64,000 nt of DNA, taken from Cladocopium goreaui. Lineage: Eukaryota > Sar > Dinophyceae > Suessiales > Symbiodiniaceae. The number at the start of each line of letters is the position of its first letter. The first letter of the stretch is position 1. Both the position numbers and the translations under genes were made by a program. Of the stretch, positions 23,001-33,128 are shown in pieces. The notes below the pieces were generated by a model that was not told where the DNA came from, made no database searches, and worked only from the letters and a program-made list of their open reading frames with translations. The DNA lies in NCBI GenBank assembly GCA_947184155.2, contig CAMXCT020006568.1, positions 249,625 to 313,624 of the forward strand. The letters run 5' to 3'.

Positions 23001-23979
23001 TCTGTTCGATCGGTTTGATGTCAGGCCAAACCAAAACGATGGGAAAGCTGTTCCTGTTTGGTTCACCCTTCCATCTTTGCACACTATATTTGGTCCAAAA
23101 CTGCATTAGAGTTTGGGTAGCTATGCAGTTGTACTATGGGTAATTGTGCCATGGGCAATTGCTTTTCTTGTCGATCTGCTTTGCGCAGTTCGACCCTTGA
23201 AATCCCTTGCAAGCCTGCGAATGATCTTACGGCTGTGCTGAAAAGAGCCATCCGTGGCAACAAATGCAGGCATGCCAGTTTCACAGATCACAGATCATCA
23301 CAGATCATCATAGATCACTGATGAAGTAGGTCACTAAGTAGGTGTCCTACGTCCTAGAGCTCGGTGTGGAGTGAAAAGAAAGCTGTGCGGAACCGCAGGT
23401 ATTGCTGAAGGTGATGTTGTATTCCGAAAGGCACCATTTGGGGAATTTGTAGTGGCTTCATGGCTCTTTATTTTGTTTCTGTGGAATGCCACAATGCCTC
23501 TTAAGCAAATCCAAGACTTTGCAAAGTGCGAGCCTTTGGGAGAATCATCACAAGCAAATAGTGATACGAAGGTGCACCCGCAATGCATCGCTGTATATTC
23601 GCACCTGAGAAGCCTGTTTTGAGACGAGATTGCAATCACTGATCCACTAGATTTTGAAACGATCCATGAATGAATGCTGACCTGCTGACCTGGAATGACT
23701 TGACCTTAAATGTTTGTTAGGGGATTGACAATTGGGGCGGGTGAAACATTACAATGTGGCCAGTTCATTTCATGTAAGCAACCGCTACAGGACATCTTCA
23801 AGTCCCAACAGTATCCTGTCAGTAACTCCTGCAGATTCAAGCCCCCCTCCACAGGGGTTCTTGAGGGGTGGTACTGCAGTCAAGTTGGCTTCACTTCTGA
23901 CAAATTCAAGTGCAATGATACCAGAATGGTTCCCCCTCATTGGAACCGCCTCCTAGGCTGCGCAGTGCCCACACCACTC
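20089..23979 (+). repeat. 4 kb spacer block, copy L2
   Basis: Second copy of the block specific to long spacers. Left edge after GTGTGCGCTC, right edge before ATGAAAGTCAAGG. It aligns along its length with the L1 and L3 blocks, with scattered indels. It contains the MGNC ORF. No transposon protein is seen. Confidence 0.65.
23136..23321 (+). CDS. Small MGNC ORF, copy L2 (61 aa)
   Basis: Reads MGNCAMGNCFSCRSAL and ends after HRSSQIIIDH. It is identical to the L1 version through the first 55 residues and longer because the CAGATCATCA repeat has one more unit. The N-terminus looks like an acylation signal (Gly2, Cys4, Cys9, Cys12). Function unknown. Confidence 0.3.
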   Translation: MGNCAMGNCFSCRSALRSSTLEIPCKPANDLTAVLKRAIRGNKCRHASFTDHRSSQIIIDH

Positions 23980-24742
23980 ATGAAAGTCAAGGATGGTGGA
24001 TTCCAGCATGACGAAAACCATGCCAATTGCAGATCTAAGGGGAAAATCTTGTGGACCAGCCAACTCCAATTGCCCTGCGGACCAAGTTTTGGGAGGTCTC
24101 CTGGCATAGATTCCAGAATTCCAGCTGGCAGTGGTCTCTGCGATATTATCCGATCAATTCAGGTCTCCAGAGCTGCAGCAGCCTTCCTCTGCAGGGCACG
24201 ACTGAATCGTTCCTTGCCAAGACCTTGCAGCATGGGGCACTGTTTGGTTGATATTTGATATGGGCAACTTTGCTTGCACAACACTCATGAGCTTTGCCTT
24301 CAACAGATGCATCATGGCTGCTGTTTTTTGCTGTTCCTAAGTTCCTAAGGTGCCGTTGCATCATGATTCATTTTGAGGTGGGCTGGATCCAGGTTGACGG
24401 ATTTTCCAGGCCACAAGCCTAGCAGAGCGCCGAGCTTGGAGGTGCATTTGGCTCGGAGGCAGGCGAATATCAAGGAGCATCTTTCAGCAGCATAGCAACG
24501 CATAGCAACCACTGCTTGGCACTAGCTGTAAGAAGGCGGAACTGTTTTAAGGTAGCTATATAATTCAAGGTACCAATGCATTCAAGGTACCAATCCTAGC
24601 TGGGTATGGCATGGTATAGCTAAATTTAAACATGTCGTGCCACCCCCTGTATGATTGCATGAAGATCTCTAAGCTCCATAAATCTCCATCAGAAAACTGC
24701 AGATTGCACACTTGCTTCCGTCATTCAGTGTGTTTATAAGCC

Positions 24743-25551
24743 ATGACGGCAACTTCCACTGTGGACGACTTGCGGCGTTACTTCGAAAGTTTCTACCGAG
24801 AGGGCGGGGAGTTCCAAAGTGAAGAGTACGAGGACAGCGAGGATTTCGATCATTCCTGGAAGCATCTTCGAACAGGCATCGTTGTGTGGAAAGATGCCAT
24901 TGATTTGTCAACAGGGCCAGGTGCCAAGGCCTTCTTTCACTACACGGGGGAGCTGGCTTTCAGAAACATCACGGCCCTTGAGAAAGAAGCTGCAGAGGTA
25001 TGGGCCTCACTCAAAACAGAGGGAGAAAGTGCAAACGCCTGGTGGGGGCGCGGTGTGTACAGCGTCCCCAAATCTCCCGACCAATGGGCAGACCAAATGG
25101 AACTCTTAGATAACAATTTCCGAAACATGATGAAGAGGGATGTGGCACTTCATGGTGAAGAGTATGTGAAAAGAGAGTATCCACCACGTGCATCGTTCTG
25201 CATTCCTTTGCTCATTGACCCAGAGAATGCCTACGACATTTCAGTGAGGCCAACGCCTGAGATGGAGGCAGCAGGAAAGCCACCGGGCACGAATCTCGGC
25301 GGCAAGCTGTTGAATGAGCCCGCGCAGCCAGAGCGCTGCTGTGTGGTTCTCCAGGAGAGCTTTGAAGGCCCAGGAGCGCACCCTCGGTGCCGAGCATCCT
25401 TCCACATTAAACTCAGTCGGCAATTTGGCGATTTGCCTCGAAGCCATGGGCCAGCTGCAAGATGCAGAAGTGCTCCACAGGAGAGCTTTGGAGGCCCGTG
25501 AGCGCACCCTCGGTGCCGAGCATCCTTCCACATTAAACTCAGTCGGCAATT
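24743..25551 (+). pseudogene. Copy 4, 5' part: N-terminal domain, frameshift, then interrupted TPRs
   Basis: The N-terminal domain is intact to about residue 203 (QPERCCVVL), including FFHYTGELAF and WWGRGVYSVP. DNA coding for the end of the domain and the first TPRs is missing: the sequence jumps from GTGGTTCTC to CAGGAGAGCTTTG, which lies inside a TPR unit, and the frame shifts. The original frame then reads non-TPR sequence to a stop at 25501; the TPR frame (from about 25350) has two units and reaches a TAA created at 25551-25553 by the insertion. Copy 5 has the same internal deletion, so that change came before the duplication. Possibly still expressed as a 252-residue N-terminal-domain protein. 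Confidence 0.8.
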
Positions 25552-25844
25552 AACCCAGCTTTGCAACCCAACAGCATACCTGAATCTTCCACCTACGTCT
25601 TTTTTCAGACCCTGTGCCAAAGTCTTGTTTTTTCAGTACCCAGAAAACTTTTCAGGACCTACTCTCAAATTCAGGACCTGGCCATTTTGGGGTATCAATG
25701 GTAATGGCAATCATTGGGTGCAAACATGTGAAACCAACATTTGGTGGATATTCAAGCCATTGGCATTGCATTGATCCACGCAAATAAAAGAACTCCCAGC
25801 CCAAACTCATGGCAAGGCAGGATCAGAATATAGTATATTCCAGA

Positions 25845-26015
25845 AAGTATGTCAGAATAGATGCCAGATAGGATGCCAGAAAGAATGTCAAATAGAATCT
25901 CAGAAAAGAATGTAAGATAGTATGTCAGAACATATATGCCACATATACGTCCAGATGATATGTCAGAAACTATGTCAGAATAGTGTGTCAGGGTGGGGAT
26001 CACTCTTAGTAAGGC
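25845..26015 (+). repeat. Degenerate 12-bp minisatellite with GGGGATCAC end
   Basis: Irregular 11-12-bp units of the ATGCCAGATAG/ATGTCAGAATAG type, ending in GGTGGGGATCAC and a following AGTAAG. The final part still reads VGITLSK in one frame. Same family as the array at about 14125-14384, in another spacer of this gene array. Confidence 0.6.
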
Positions 26016-26319
26016 AATTTTGAAAATATATTTCAGGTTCGGAATTTTCAAACTGTTGTCCTTCAGGCGCCGAAGCTCCCGTTGAAGGTCAGCATCGCCC
26101 CATGTCAACTGGTCCAGTCCCACTTCCATTTCAACAAGTCCAACTTCATCGATTAGGGTGTTGGTTGAATGGACTTGGGACTCTAGCTGGCACGGCATCC
26201 CTTGTAACCCTGTAGACACTGTAGTGGGCAAAAAGATTGTAACACACAGAATCAGCATCATTTTGATCAGGCATTCTTTTTGCTAATCCTTTCTCCCTAT
26301 TACGAAAAATACCCCCAAA

Positions 26320-28375
26320 TGACAAAAACTAGGTGCGATTTCCAATTTTGGGAAATGTCAAATTGGTTAATTTGATTTTTAATTGATCCCCTTGAGGAAA
26401 CAATTTTAAAAATGAAGGTACCATGTGAGGGTTTCACCCCCAAAGAATAAAAAACTAGTCAACACCGGGGTGTCTTTTATTGGGGTCCGTCCTTTAAAAT
26501 CGTCAATTTTAGTTTTTTTAATTCAGGTGTTGGTGTTTTATTTGATACTAGGCGAAAGCTTCGAAATCCTATTCTTGGCAGTATTCTATTTAAAGATTAT
26601 TTTCATGGATTTTGAAATTAGAAACAAAAAACGGTTTAATCCCTTCCCCCTGTTGCTAAACAGTCGCCCCTTCACCCACCCACCCAAATAACAAACACCT
26701 GGAGGAGTTTTTAGTATTGGGGGGGTCTTTAGTATTAGGGTACGAAGCTTCCCCCTAATACTGATAAAAAACACACACACACATATATATATACACATAT
26801 TTCTATTTCAAAATCGATCAGATTTCTTTCTTTTTAAATCCAATTAAAATATGGCAAACAAGTGGATTCCGAAGCTTAATATCAAATAAAAACCCCCAAC
26901 ATAAAAAACTATGTATGTTTTTCTATTTCGAAATCGATTAGATTTCCTTTTAAAAATTAAATAAAATATGGCCAAAAAATTGGATGTCGAAGCTTTTCCC
27001 TTATATTAAACCCTAATATCATTTTGTTTTTTTTCCTGTTTCAAAATCGATTAGATTTCCTTTTGAAATCTAATGAAAAAAACAAAAAATGATTTTGAAG
27101 CTTTCCCCTAATATCAAATTAAAATCCAATTATTAAAATATGTTCAAAAATTGGATTTCGATGCTTCCCCTAATCTTGCATGAAAAATTCCAATATAAAA
27201 AACTAAATTTGTTCTATTTCAGAATCGATTAGATTTCCTTGTAAATTCAAATTAAGATATTGCCAGAAATTGGATTTCGAAGCTTTCCCCTCATATTAAA
27301 CCCTCATATCAAAGACTATTTTTTCTATATCAAAATTCATTAGATTTCCTTTTGAAATCTAATTAGAATATGGTCAAAAATTGGATTTTGAAGTTTTCCC
27401 CTCATATTACAGTAAAAAAACCTAATATAAAATATTATTTTTTCTTTTTTGAAATCGATTCGATTTCCTTTTAAATTGTAGTAACAAAAATAAAAACAAA
27501 AACCGGATTTCGAAATGTTTCCTCTAATATTAAATTACCAGCCCTGATATATTTTAAAAAACTGTTTCAAAATCGATTAGTTTTCTGTCTAACATATAAT
27601 TAAGATATTGCTAAAAATTGGATTTCGAAGTTTTCCCCTAAGATTAAATTAAAAACACTAATTAAAAAAAAACTATGTTTTTTCGATTTCAAGAATCGAT
27701 TAGATTTCCTTTTGACATCCAGCAAAAAAATATTGCCAGGAAATGCCAAAAAGTGGATTTCGAAGTTTTCCCCCAATATTATATAAACGTTGTAATATAA
27801 AATACTTATTTTTTCGACCTTAAAAGACCCTAGTTTAAAAAATCACCGGGGCTGACTAGTTTTTATTTTTTGGTGGTGAAATCCTGAAATGGGACCTTCA
27901 TGTTTAATTTGTTTTTGAAAAGGTATCAATTAAAAGTCAAACTGGCCAGCCTGAAATTTCCCAAAATTTAACGCGGACCCTAGTAAAAGGAATCAATGTA
28001 ATATTTTAGTATTTAGGGTACGTTTAGTAAAAGGAGGTGGGGATTAGTAAGGTTTTCAATTTAATATAAGGGGAAGCTTCGAAATCCAATTTGGCAAGAT
28101 TTGAGTTAGATTTTGAATAGGAATTCAATCGGTTTTGAAATATAAAGTTCATTTTTTAAAACGAATGTTTTCAATTTAATGTCAGGGGGAAGCTTCGGAA
28201 TCCAATTTTGGCAATATTTTAGTTAGATGTTATTTAAAAAATGTTTTCCAATTTAGTTTTTTTTAACCAAGGGGGAAGTTTCGCACCCTCATACTAAATA
28301 CCCACTAAATACAAAAAACTATTCCGTGTGTTCATTATTGGGTGGGGAGGGGCAGACGGTTTATTATGACGCAGG
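26320..28375. repeat. Large foldback inverted-repeat structure
   Basis: The segment at about 26320-26490 (key pieces: TTTTGGGAAAT, AATTGAT, ATGAAGGT, AACTAGTCA, CCGGGGTG) matches the reverse complement of about 27830-28000. The segment at about 26640-26700 (CACCCACCCA region) matches the reverse complement of about 28318-28375. Units with AAGCTTCGAAATCC at about 26558 and 28060-28290 are inverted relative to the central tandem array. Together this is an AT-rich nested palindrome, by eye about 70% similar between arms. No protein is seen. Confidence 0.6.
26760..27830 (+). repeat. Diverged tandem array of about 115-125 bp units
   Basis: About eight units share ATCGATTAGATTTCC (about 26814, 26933, 27045, 27222, 27334, 27459, 27573, 27694) and GGATTTCGAAGC with CCCCTAATAT between. 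Strongly AT-rich and diverged from unit to unit, so older than the gene array duplications. No coding potential seen. Confidence 0.65.
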
Positions 28376-28599
28376 GATTGGTCAGGCATCACTTGCTGGA
28401 ATTATTGGATTCTTTTGGGATGATTGGTATGATGTTTAGTCAGGCATGGTTCCCTTCAGTCATGCACGATTTTTGCAAAAATCCTATTTAGGCACGACCC
28501 CAAAATCCCAGCCCGGCAAATTCCGGCCCGGGCCCCAAATTCCGGCCCGCGCCCTGCAAATTCCGGCCCTGCGTTTTTCCAAAATCAGGCAAAACCAGT

Positions 28600-28885
28600 A
28601 AATCAGGTATTAAGTCAGGTGTAGTTACCTTTTAAGTCATTAAGGCTAGTCAGGCATGGTTCCAGTGGGTACCTTTTAATTGTGAAGGCTAGTCAGGCAT
28701 GGTTCCCTGAATTCAGGGGCATGGGTACCTTTTAATTATGAAGGCTAGTCAGGCATGGGTTCTGTTAAGTCAGGCGTGGGTGGGTACCTCTTAATTATGA
28801 AGGCTAGTCAGGCATGGTTCCCTTAAGTCGGGTGTGGTTACGCTTTAAGTCATGAAGGCTAGTCAGGCATGGGTACCTTTTAAGT
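28600..28885 (+). repeat. Roughly 56-bp minisatellite
   Basis: GCTAGTCAGGCATGG recurs at about 28646, 28688, 28744, 28802 and 28858, separated by GTACCTTTTAA-like spacers. It is preceded at about 28515-28570 by three AAATTCCGGCCC units. Confidence 0.65.
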
Positions 28886-29179
28886 GATGAAATCTGAATC
28901 AGGCGGAGCTCCTATTCTAAATGTGTTAAATGGAATTGTTCAGTGTGGAAAATCGATTTTTTGGCTGGTCTACGGGCAAACCCTGTGTCTTCCAATACCA
29001 TAGCGTGCTGATGTCGCTTGCCTGCATAATAGTTAAGGCCAAAGCTTAGGTCATCAGTGTGATCCTGAAACGGCGCCACGACCAAGAAGATGACATGTGT
29101 AAAATGGGCCCTGGATTAACAAAGGCTGACTAATGAATTTGGAGGATGCCACTAAAGTATGGCATGTAATCACTTTTGA

Positions 29180-29970
29180 GGAGCACTCTATGGCACGCAG
29201 CGCGCGCAGCCTGCTTTACGGTTTAGCGTTTGAAAGTTTTAGGTTTTGCCTCTATGGCACGCAGCGTTTGAAAGTTTAACCGTTTACCTCTATGGCAGGC
29301 TGTGCGCGCAGTACGCGTTACGGTTTAAAGTTTGAAAGTTTTTGGGTTTATGTGTGTGGCACGCAGTGCGCGCAGCGCGCATTAGGGTTTAGGGTTTGGA
29401 AGTTTTATAGTTTATTTTATTGCATGCAGCGTGCACAGCGTGGGTTGAACTTTAGGGTTTCGAAGTTTTAGGGTTAACCTCCATGACACGATGGTTTAGG
29501 GTTTGGAGATTTTAAGGGGTACTTCTATGGCACACAGCGCGCGCAGCGCGCGTTAGGGTTTAGGGTTTAGGGTTTGGAAATTTTAGGGTTTACCTCTATG
29601 ACACGAGAGTTTCAGGTTTGAAGATTTTAGGGTTTATTTCTATTGCACAAAGCGCGCGCAGCGCGCATTAGTGTTTAGGGTTTGAAGGTTTTAGGGTTTA
29701 TCTCTGGCACGCAGCGCGCACAGCACGCATTAGGGTTTAGGGTTTGGAAGTTTTAGGGTTTATTTTATTGCATGCAGCGCGCACACCGCGGGTTAAACTT
29801 TAGGGTTTGGAAGTTGCATAACACGATGGTTTAGGGTTTGGAAATTTTAGGGTTTACTTCTCTGGGACACAGCGCGCGCACCGCGCATTAGGGTTTAGGG
29901 TTTGGAAGTTTTAGGGTTTACTTTATTGCATGCAGCGCGCGCAGCGCGCATAGAGTTTAGGGTTTGGAAG
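29180..29970 (+). repeat. Telomere-like TTTAGGG and GCGCGC interstitial array
   Basis: Repeated TTAGGGTTTAGGGTTT runs alternate with CAGCGCGCGCAGCGCGC and TATGGCAC segments, in irregular units of about 60-115 bp. TTTAGGG is the plant- and dinoflagellate-type telomere repeat; here it is degenerate, mixed with other sequence and internal to the insertion, so it is an interstitial relic or telomere-derived satellite, not a chromosome end. Confidence 0.7.
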
Positions 29971-30455
29971 TTTTAGGGTTTCAAGGGTTCCAAGGTTCCA
30001 GTGTACCAGGGTCCCACGGTTTCAGGGTTCCAAGGTTTCCAGGGTTCCAGGGTTCCGGGGTTCCAAGGTTTCAGGGTTCCAGGGTTCCAGGGTACCAGGG
30101 TCCCACGGTTTCAGGGTTCCAAGGTTTCCAGGGTTCCAAGGGTTCCAATGGTTCCAGGGTTTCGGGGTTCCAGGATCCCAGCAGGGTGCCAGGTGTGCAG
30201 GGTTGCAGGGTTCCAAGGTTCCAGGGTTCCAAGGTTGCAGGGTTCCAGAATCCTTGAGGGTTCCAGGGTGCCAAGGTTCCAAGGTTTCAGGGTTTGACGG
30301 TCGGAGGGTTTGAACGTTTGAGGGTTTCAGGGTTCCAGGGTTCCGGGGTTCCAGGGTTCCAGGGTTCCGGGGTTCCAAGGTTTCAGGGTTCCAGGGTTCC
30401 AGGGTTCCAGGGTTCCGGGGTTCCAAGGTTTCAGGGTTCCAGGGTTCCAGGGTTC
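29965..30455 (+). repeat. GGGTTCCA-type short tandem array
   Basis: Units of 8-10 bases (GGGTTCCAG, AAGGTTCC, GGGTTTCA) over about 490 bp. It is open in several frames on both strands, giving low-complexity peptides rich in GFQGS or NPGTLEP; these are repeat shadows, not genes. It follows the telomere-like array directly, and GGGTT is common to both, so it may have arisen by drift of the telomere-like unit. Confidence 0.75.
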
Positions 30456-30536
30456 ATTCCGGATTTTGAAGGCTGCAAGTCCCCGCGAGCCAGCCCCAGC
30501 CCTAGAGATTGAAACCCAACAGGCCCTGCTGTTGGG

Positions 30537-30989
30537 AATTTGGCGATTTGCCTCGAAGCCATGGGCCAGCTGCAAGATGCAGAAGTGCTCCACAGGAGAG
30601 CTTTGGAGGCCCGTGAGCGCACCCTCGGTGCCGAGCATCCTTCCACATTGGACTCAGTCAACAATTTGGCGATTTGCCTCAAAAACATGGGCCAGCTGAA
30701 AGATGCAGAAGTGCTCCACAGGAGAGCTTTGGAGGCCCGTGAGCGCACCCTCGGTGCGGGGCATCCTGACACATTGGGCTCAGTCAACAATTTGGCAGTT
30801 TGCCTCAGAGCCATGGGCCAGCTGAAAGATGCAGAAGCGCTCTACAGGAGAGCTTTGGAGGCCCATGAGCGCACCCTCAGTGCCGAGCATCCTTCCACAT
30901 TGGCCACAGTCAACAATTTGGCAGAGTGCCTAAGAGCCATGGGCCAGCTGAAAGATGCAGAAGTGCTCTACAGGAGAGCTTCGGAATAG
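30537..30989 (+). pseudogene. Copy 4, 3' part: three TPRs after the insertion
   Basis: The TPR frame resumes at AAT TTG GCG exactly where it was cut at 25551. The units read LAICLEAMGQLQDAE, then HPSTLDSV, GHPDTLGSV (with AGH in place of AEH) and HPSTLATV, ending YRRASE and TAG. Without its 5' part it lacks a normal start. It matches the 3' half of copy 5 almost exactly. Confidence 0.85.
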
Positions 30990-33128
30990 CCTGAACGGAA
31001 TAGCCAGTAAATGCCTCAGCGGCTTTATCACCACGGAAAAAGGCGATCCTGCGGTCGACTATCACCTATAGTGAGGAACTACCACAAGTGTCCACAAGTG
31101 CTTCATGTTACAGACACCGATGATCTCCGTGGGTCAAGTTGGTTGAAGATGCACAGACCTCACCATGTGAAACGCCGCCATCGCCCGAGGTTCAACATGC
31201 ATCGCCCAGTGATTCCACACGGCCTTTCCGCCCAGCCCTCAGCTCACGGAACCGACTTCATGCGACATGAGAAGCAGCAACCTGCGGCTTATGGAGCTTC
31301 ATTGAGCTATCCTAAGTAATGATCATCAACCTAGGGACCAGCGAAAAAACAATGGTCCATGGTTCATTGTTGATTATACCTCTTACACTTGGCGTGATGT
31401 TTTCCGTCGAAGGTCCAGATTGTATAATGAATCATATTCTCTTGTTCTGTGGTGCCCACATGTGGCGGGTCGCATCTTGAATTGGCAAGCTGTATTGGAA
31501 TGCTAGGAATATTTTTTGAACCCATGGGGAATCTTAAGCATCACGTTGAGGGGTGGTTCTTGTAGATGATAAAATGATTCCACCGACGTCTGACAGGGTG
31601 ATATCTTTCGCATGGGGACAGCTGACAGGTCATCATAGCCATGGATGAGTGATGAAACTTAGTGCGAGATGTTGGAGGTCTGACATGTTGGAAACATATG
31701 TTTTTCGTTTGAGATCTCATAACTGGCGTCCATGTGGAGAAACTGGCGCACATCCAAAAACTGCAGTCTTGATGCGAAATATGATGAACTCCAGTGGATT
31801 TGGGGCAGACAGCATACGCTGTATCCCATGGATGCCAAAAACTGGCGAAATCGTAGATGACGGAAAATGTCGTTGAAAATTTCTCTGAGCGTTTGAATAA
31901 ATAATAGCTCAACATAGCTCAACACAATTGACCCAGAAAGGAGGAAGCCAGATCCTGGACATCTAAAATTGGTGCTTATCCCTGAGTCCCAACTGCAGGT
32001 ACCCCATCATTCCTTCGCCATTCTTTCACCGAGCACGTCATGATTTGATGGTTACTTCCCGAATCCCCAATATCGGTCAGTTGGTCAAATCTCCATGGTT
32101 CTTGGCCAATATCAGCCGTTTTGGTGGAATTCCTTTTCTTTATTTGGTTATGTTGAAGATTCCCCGTTTTGGATCGTTTCGGACCATTTTGGTAGGTTGA
32201 AGTCGGCAAATTTGGGATGGTCGAGCTGCCTTAATGAGTTTGTTTCGCTGGTGGATACCTCAAAATGACAATTTTATTGTGACAAAGGGGATATTACATT
32301 GTCCCAATTTGAGATCTACCTATTTTGCGCGCGCTCCCCATGAAAGTCAAGGATGGTGGATTCCAGCATGACGAAAACCACGCCAATTGCAGATCTAAGG
32401 AGAAAATCTTGTGGACCAGCCAACTCCAATTGCCCTGTGGACCATCTTGTTGGAATGTTTCACGATGAAGTTTTGGGAGGTCTCCTGGCATAGATTCCAG
32501 AATTCCAGCTGGCAGTCGTCTCTGCGATATCCGATCGATTCCAGGTCTCCAGAGCTACAGCAGCCTTCCCCTGCAGAGCCCGACGGAATCGTTCCTTGGC
32601 ACCAAGACCGGGCAGCATGGGGCACTGTTTGGTTGATATTTGATATGGGCAACTTTGCTTGCACAACACTCATGAGCTTTGCCTTCAACAGATGCATCAT
32701 GGCTGCTGTCTTTTGCTGTTCCTAAGTTCCTAAGGTGCCGTTGCATCATGATTCATTTTGAGGTGGGCTGGATCCAGGTTGACGGATTTTCCAGGCCACA
32801 AGCCTAGCAGAGCGCCGAGCTTGGAGGTGCATTTGGCTCGGAGGCAGGCTAATATCAAGGAGCATCTTTCAGCAGGCATAGCAACGCATAGCAACCACTG
32901 CTTGGCACTAGCTGTGAGAAGGCGGAACTGTTTTAAGGTAGCTATATAATTCAAGGTACCAATGCAGTCAAGATACCAATCCTAGCTGGGTATGGCATGG
33001 TATAGCTAAATTAAAACATTTGGTGCCACCCCCCGTATGATTGCATGAAGATCTCTAAGCTCCATAAATCTCCATCAGAAAACTGCAGATTGCACACTTG
33101 CTTCCGTCATTCAGTGTGTTTATAAGCC
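30990..33128 (+). repeat. Short array spacer S4
   Basis: Short-class spacer (no 4 kb block; junction near 32335-32341). Nearly identical to 34387-36521, showing that copies 4 and 5 with their spacers duplicated recently. The 3' flank of both has a distinctive contraction (TATAGTGAGGAACTACC) compared with other copies. It contains one small spacer ORF. Confidence 0.75.
31149..31319 (+). CDS. Small His/Arg-rich spacer ORF, copy 4 (56 aa)
   Basis: Conserved ATG to TAA. Same product type as the other spacers; the sequence upstream of the ATG differs by frame-changing indels while the ORF from the ATG stays in frame, which supports this ATG as the start if it is translated at all. Confidence 0.3.
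   Translation: MHRPHHVKRRHRPRFNMHRPVIPHGLSAQPSAHGTDFMRHEKQQPAAYGASLSYPK

Larger units (their letters stand above)
18675..24742 (+). repeat. Long array spacer L2
   Basis: Same arrangement as L1: family 3' flank, small His/Arg-rich ORF, common 1.4 kb, the 4 kb block (20089-23979), and the common leader. It lacks the segment with AAGCCAACTAAGCC that is present in L1 and L3 near the start of the block. An AT microsatellite lies at about 22125-22150. Confidence 0.75.
25552..30536. mobile_element. 4,985-bp repeat-rich insertion with AATT target duplication
   Basis: The undisturbed site is seen in sister copy 5 (GGCAATTTGGCG near 33932). Here AATT occurs on both sides (25548-25551 and 30537-30540) with 4,985 bp between. 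The right end is TGCTGTTGGG; its reverse complement, CCCAACAGCA, occurs at 25567-25576, 15 bases inside the left edge, so a terminal inverted repeat is possible but imperfect. No intact transposase or reverse transcriptase is visible. The interior is made almost entirely of tandem and inverted repeats (listed separately). It could be a non-autonomous DNA transposon or foldback element that collected satellite DNA, or DNA captured in break repair. A stretch at 26015-26280 (ORF on the minus strand at 25752-26261) has no recognised product. Confidence 0.75.

Noticed and set aside
28590..28900. Possible CRISPR-like spacing of the GCTAGTCAGGCATGG motif
   Set aside because: Spacing is irregular (42-58), spacers are similar to one another, and the genome is eukaryotic; it is a minisatellite.
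29964..30512. Open frames with GFQGS or NPGTLEP repeats on both strands
   Set aside because: Products of the GGGTTCCA array, open in several frames at once.
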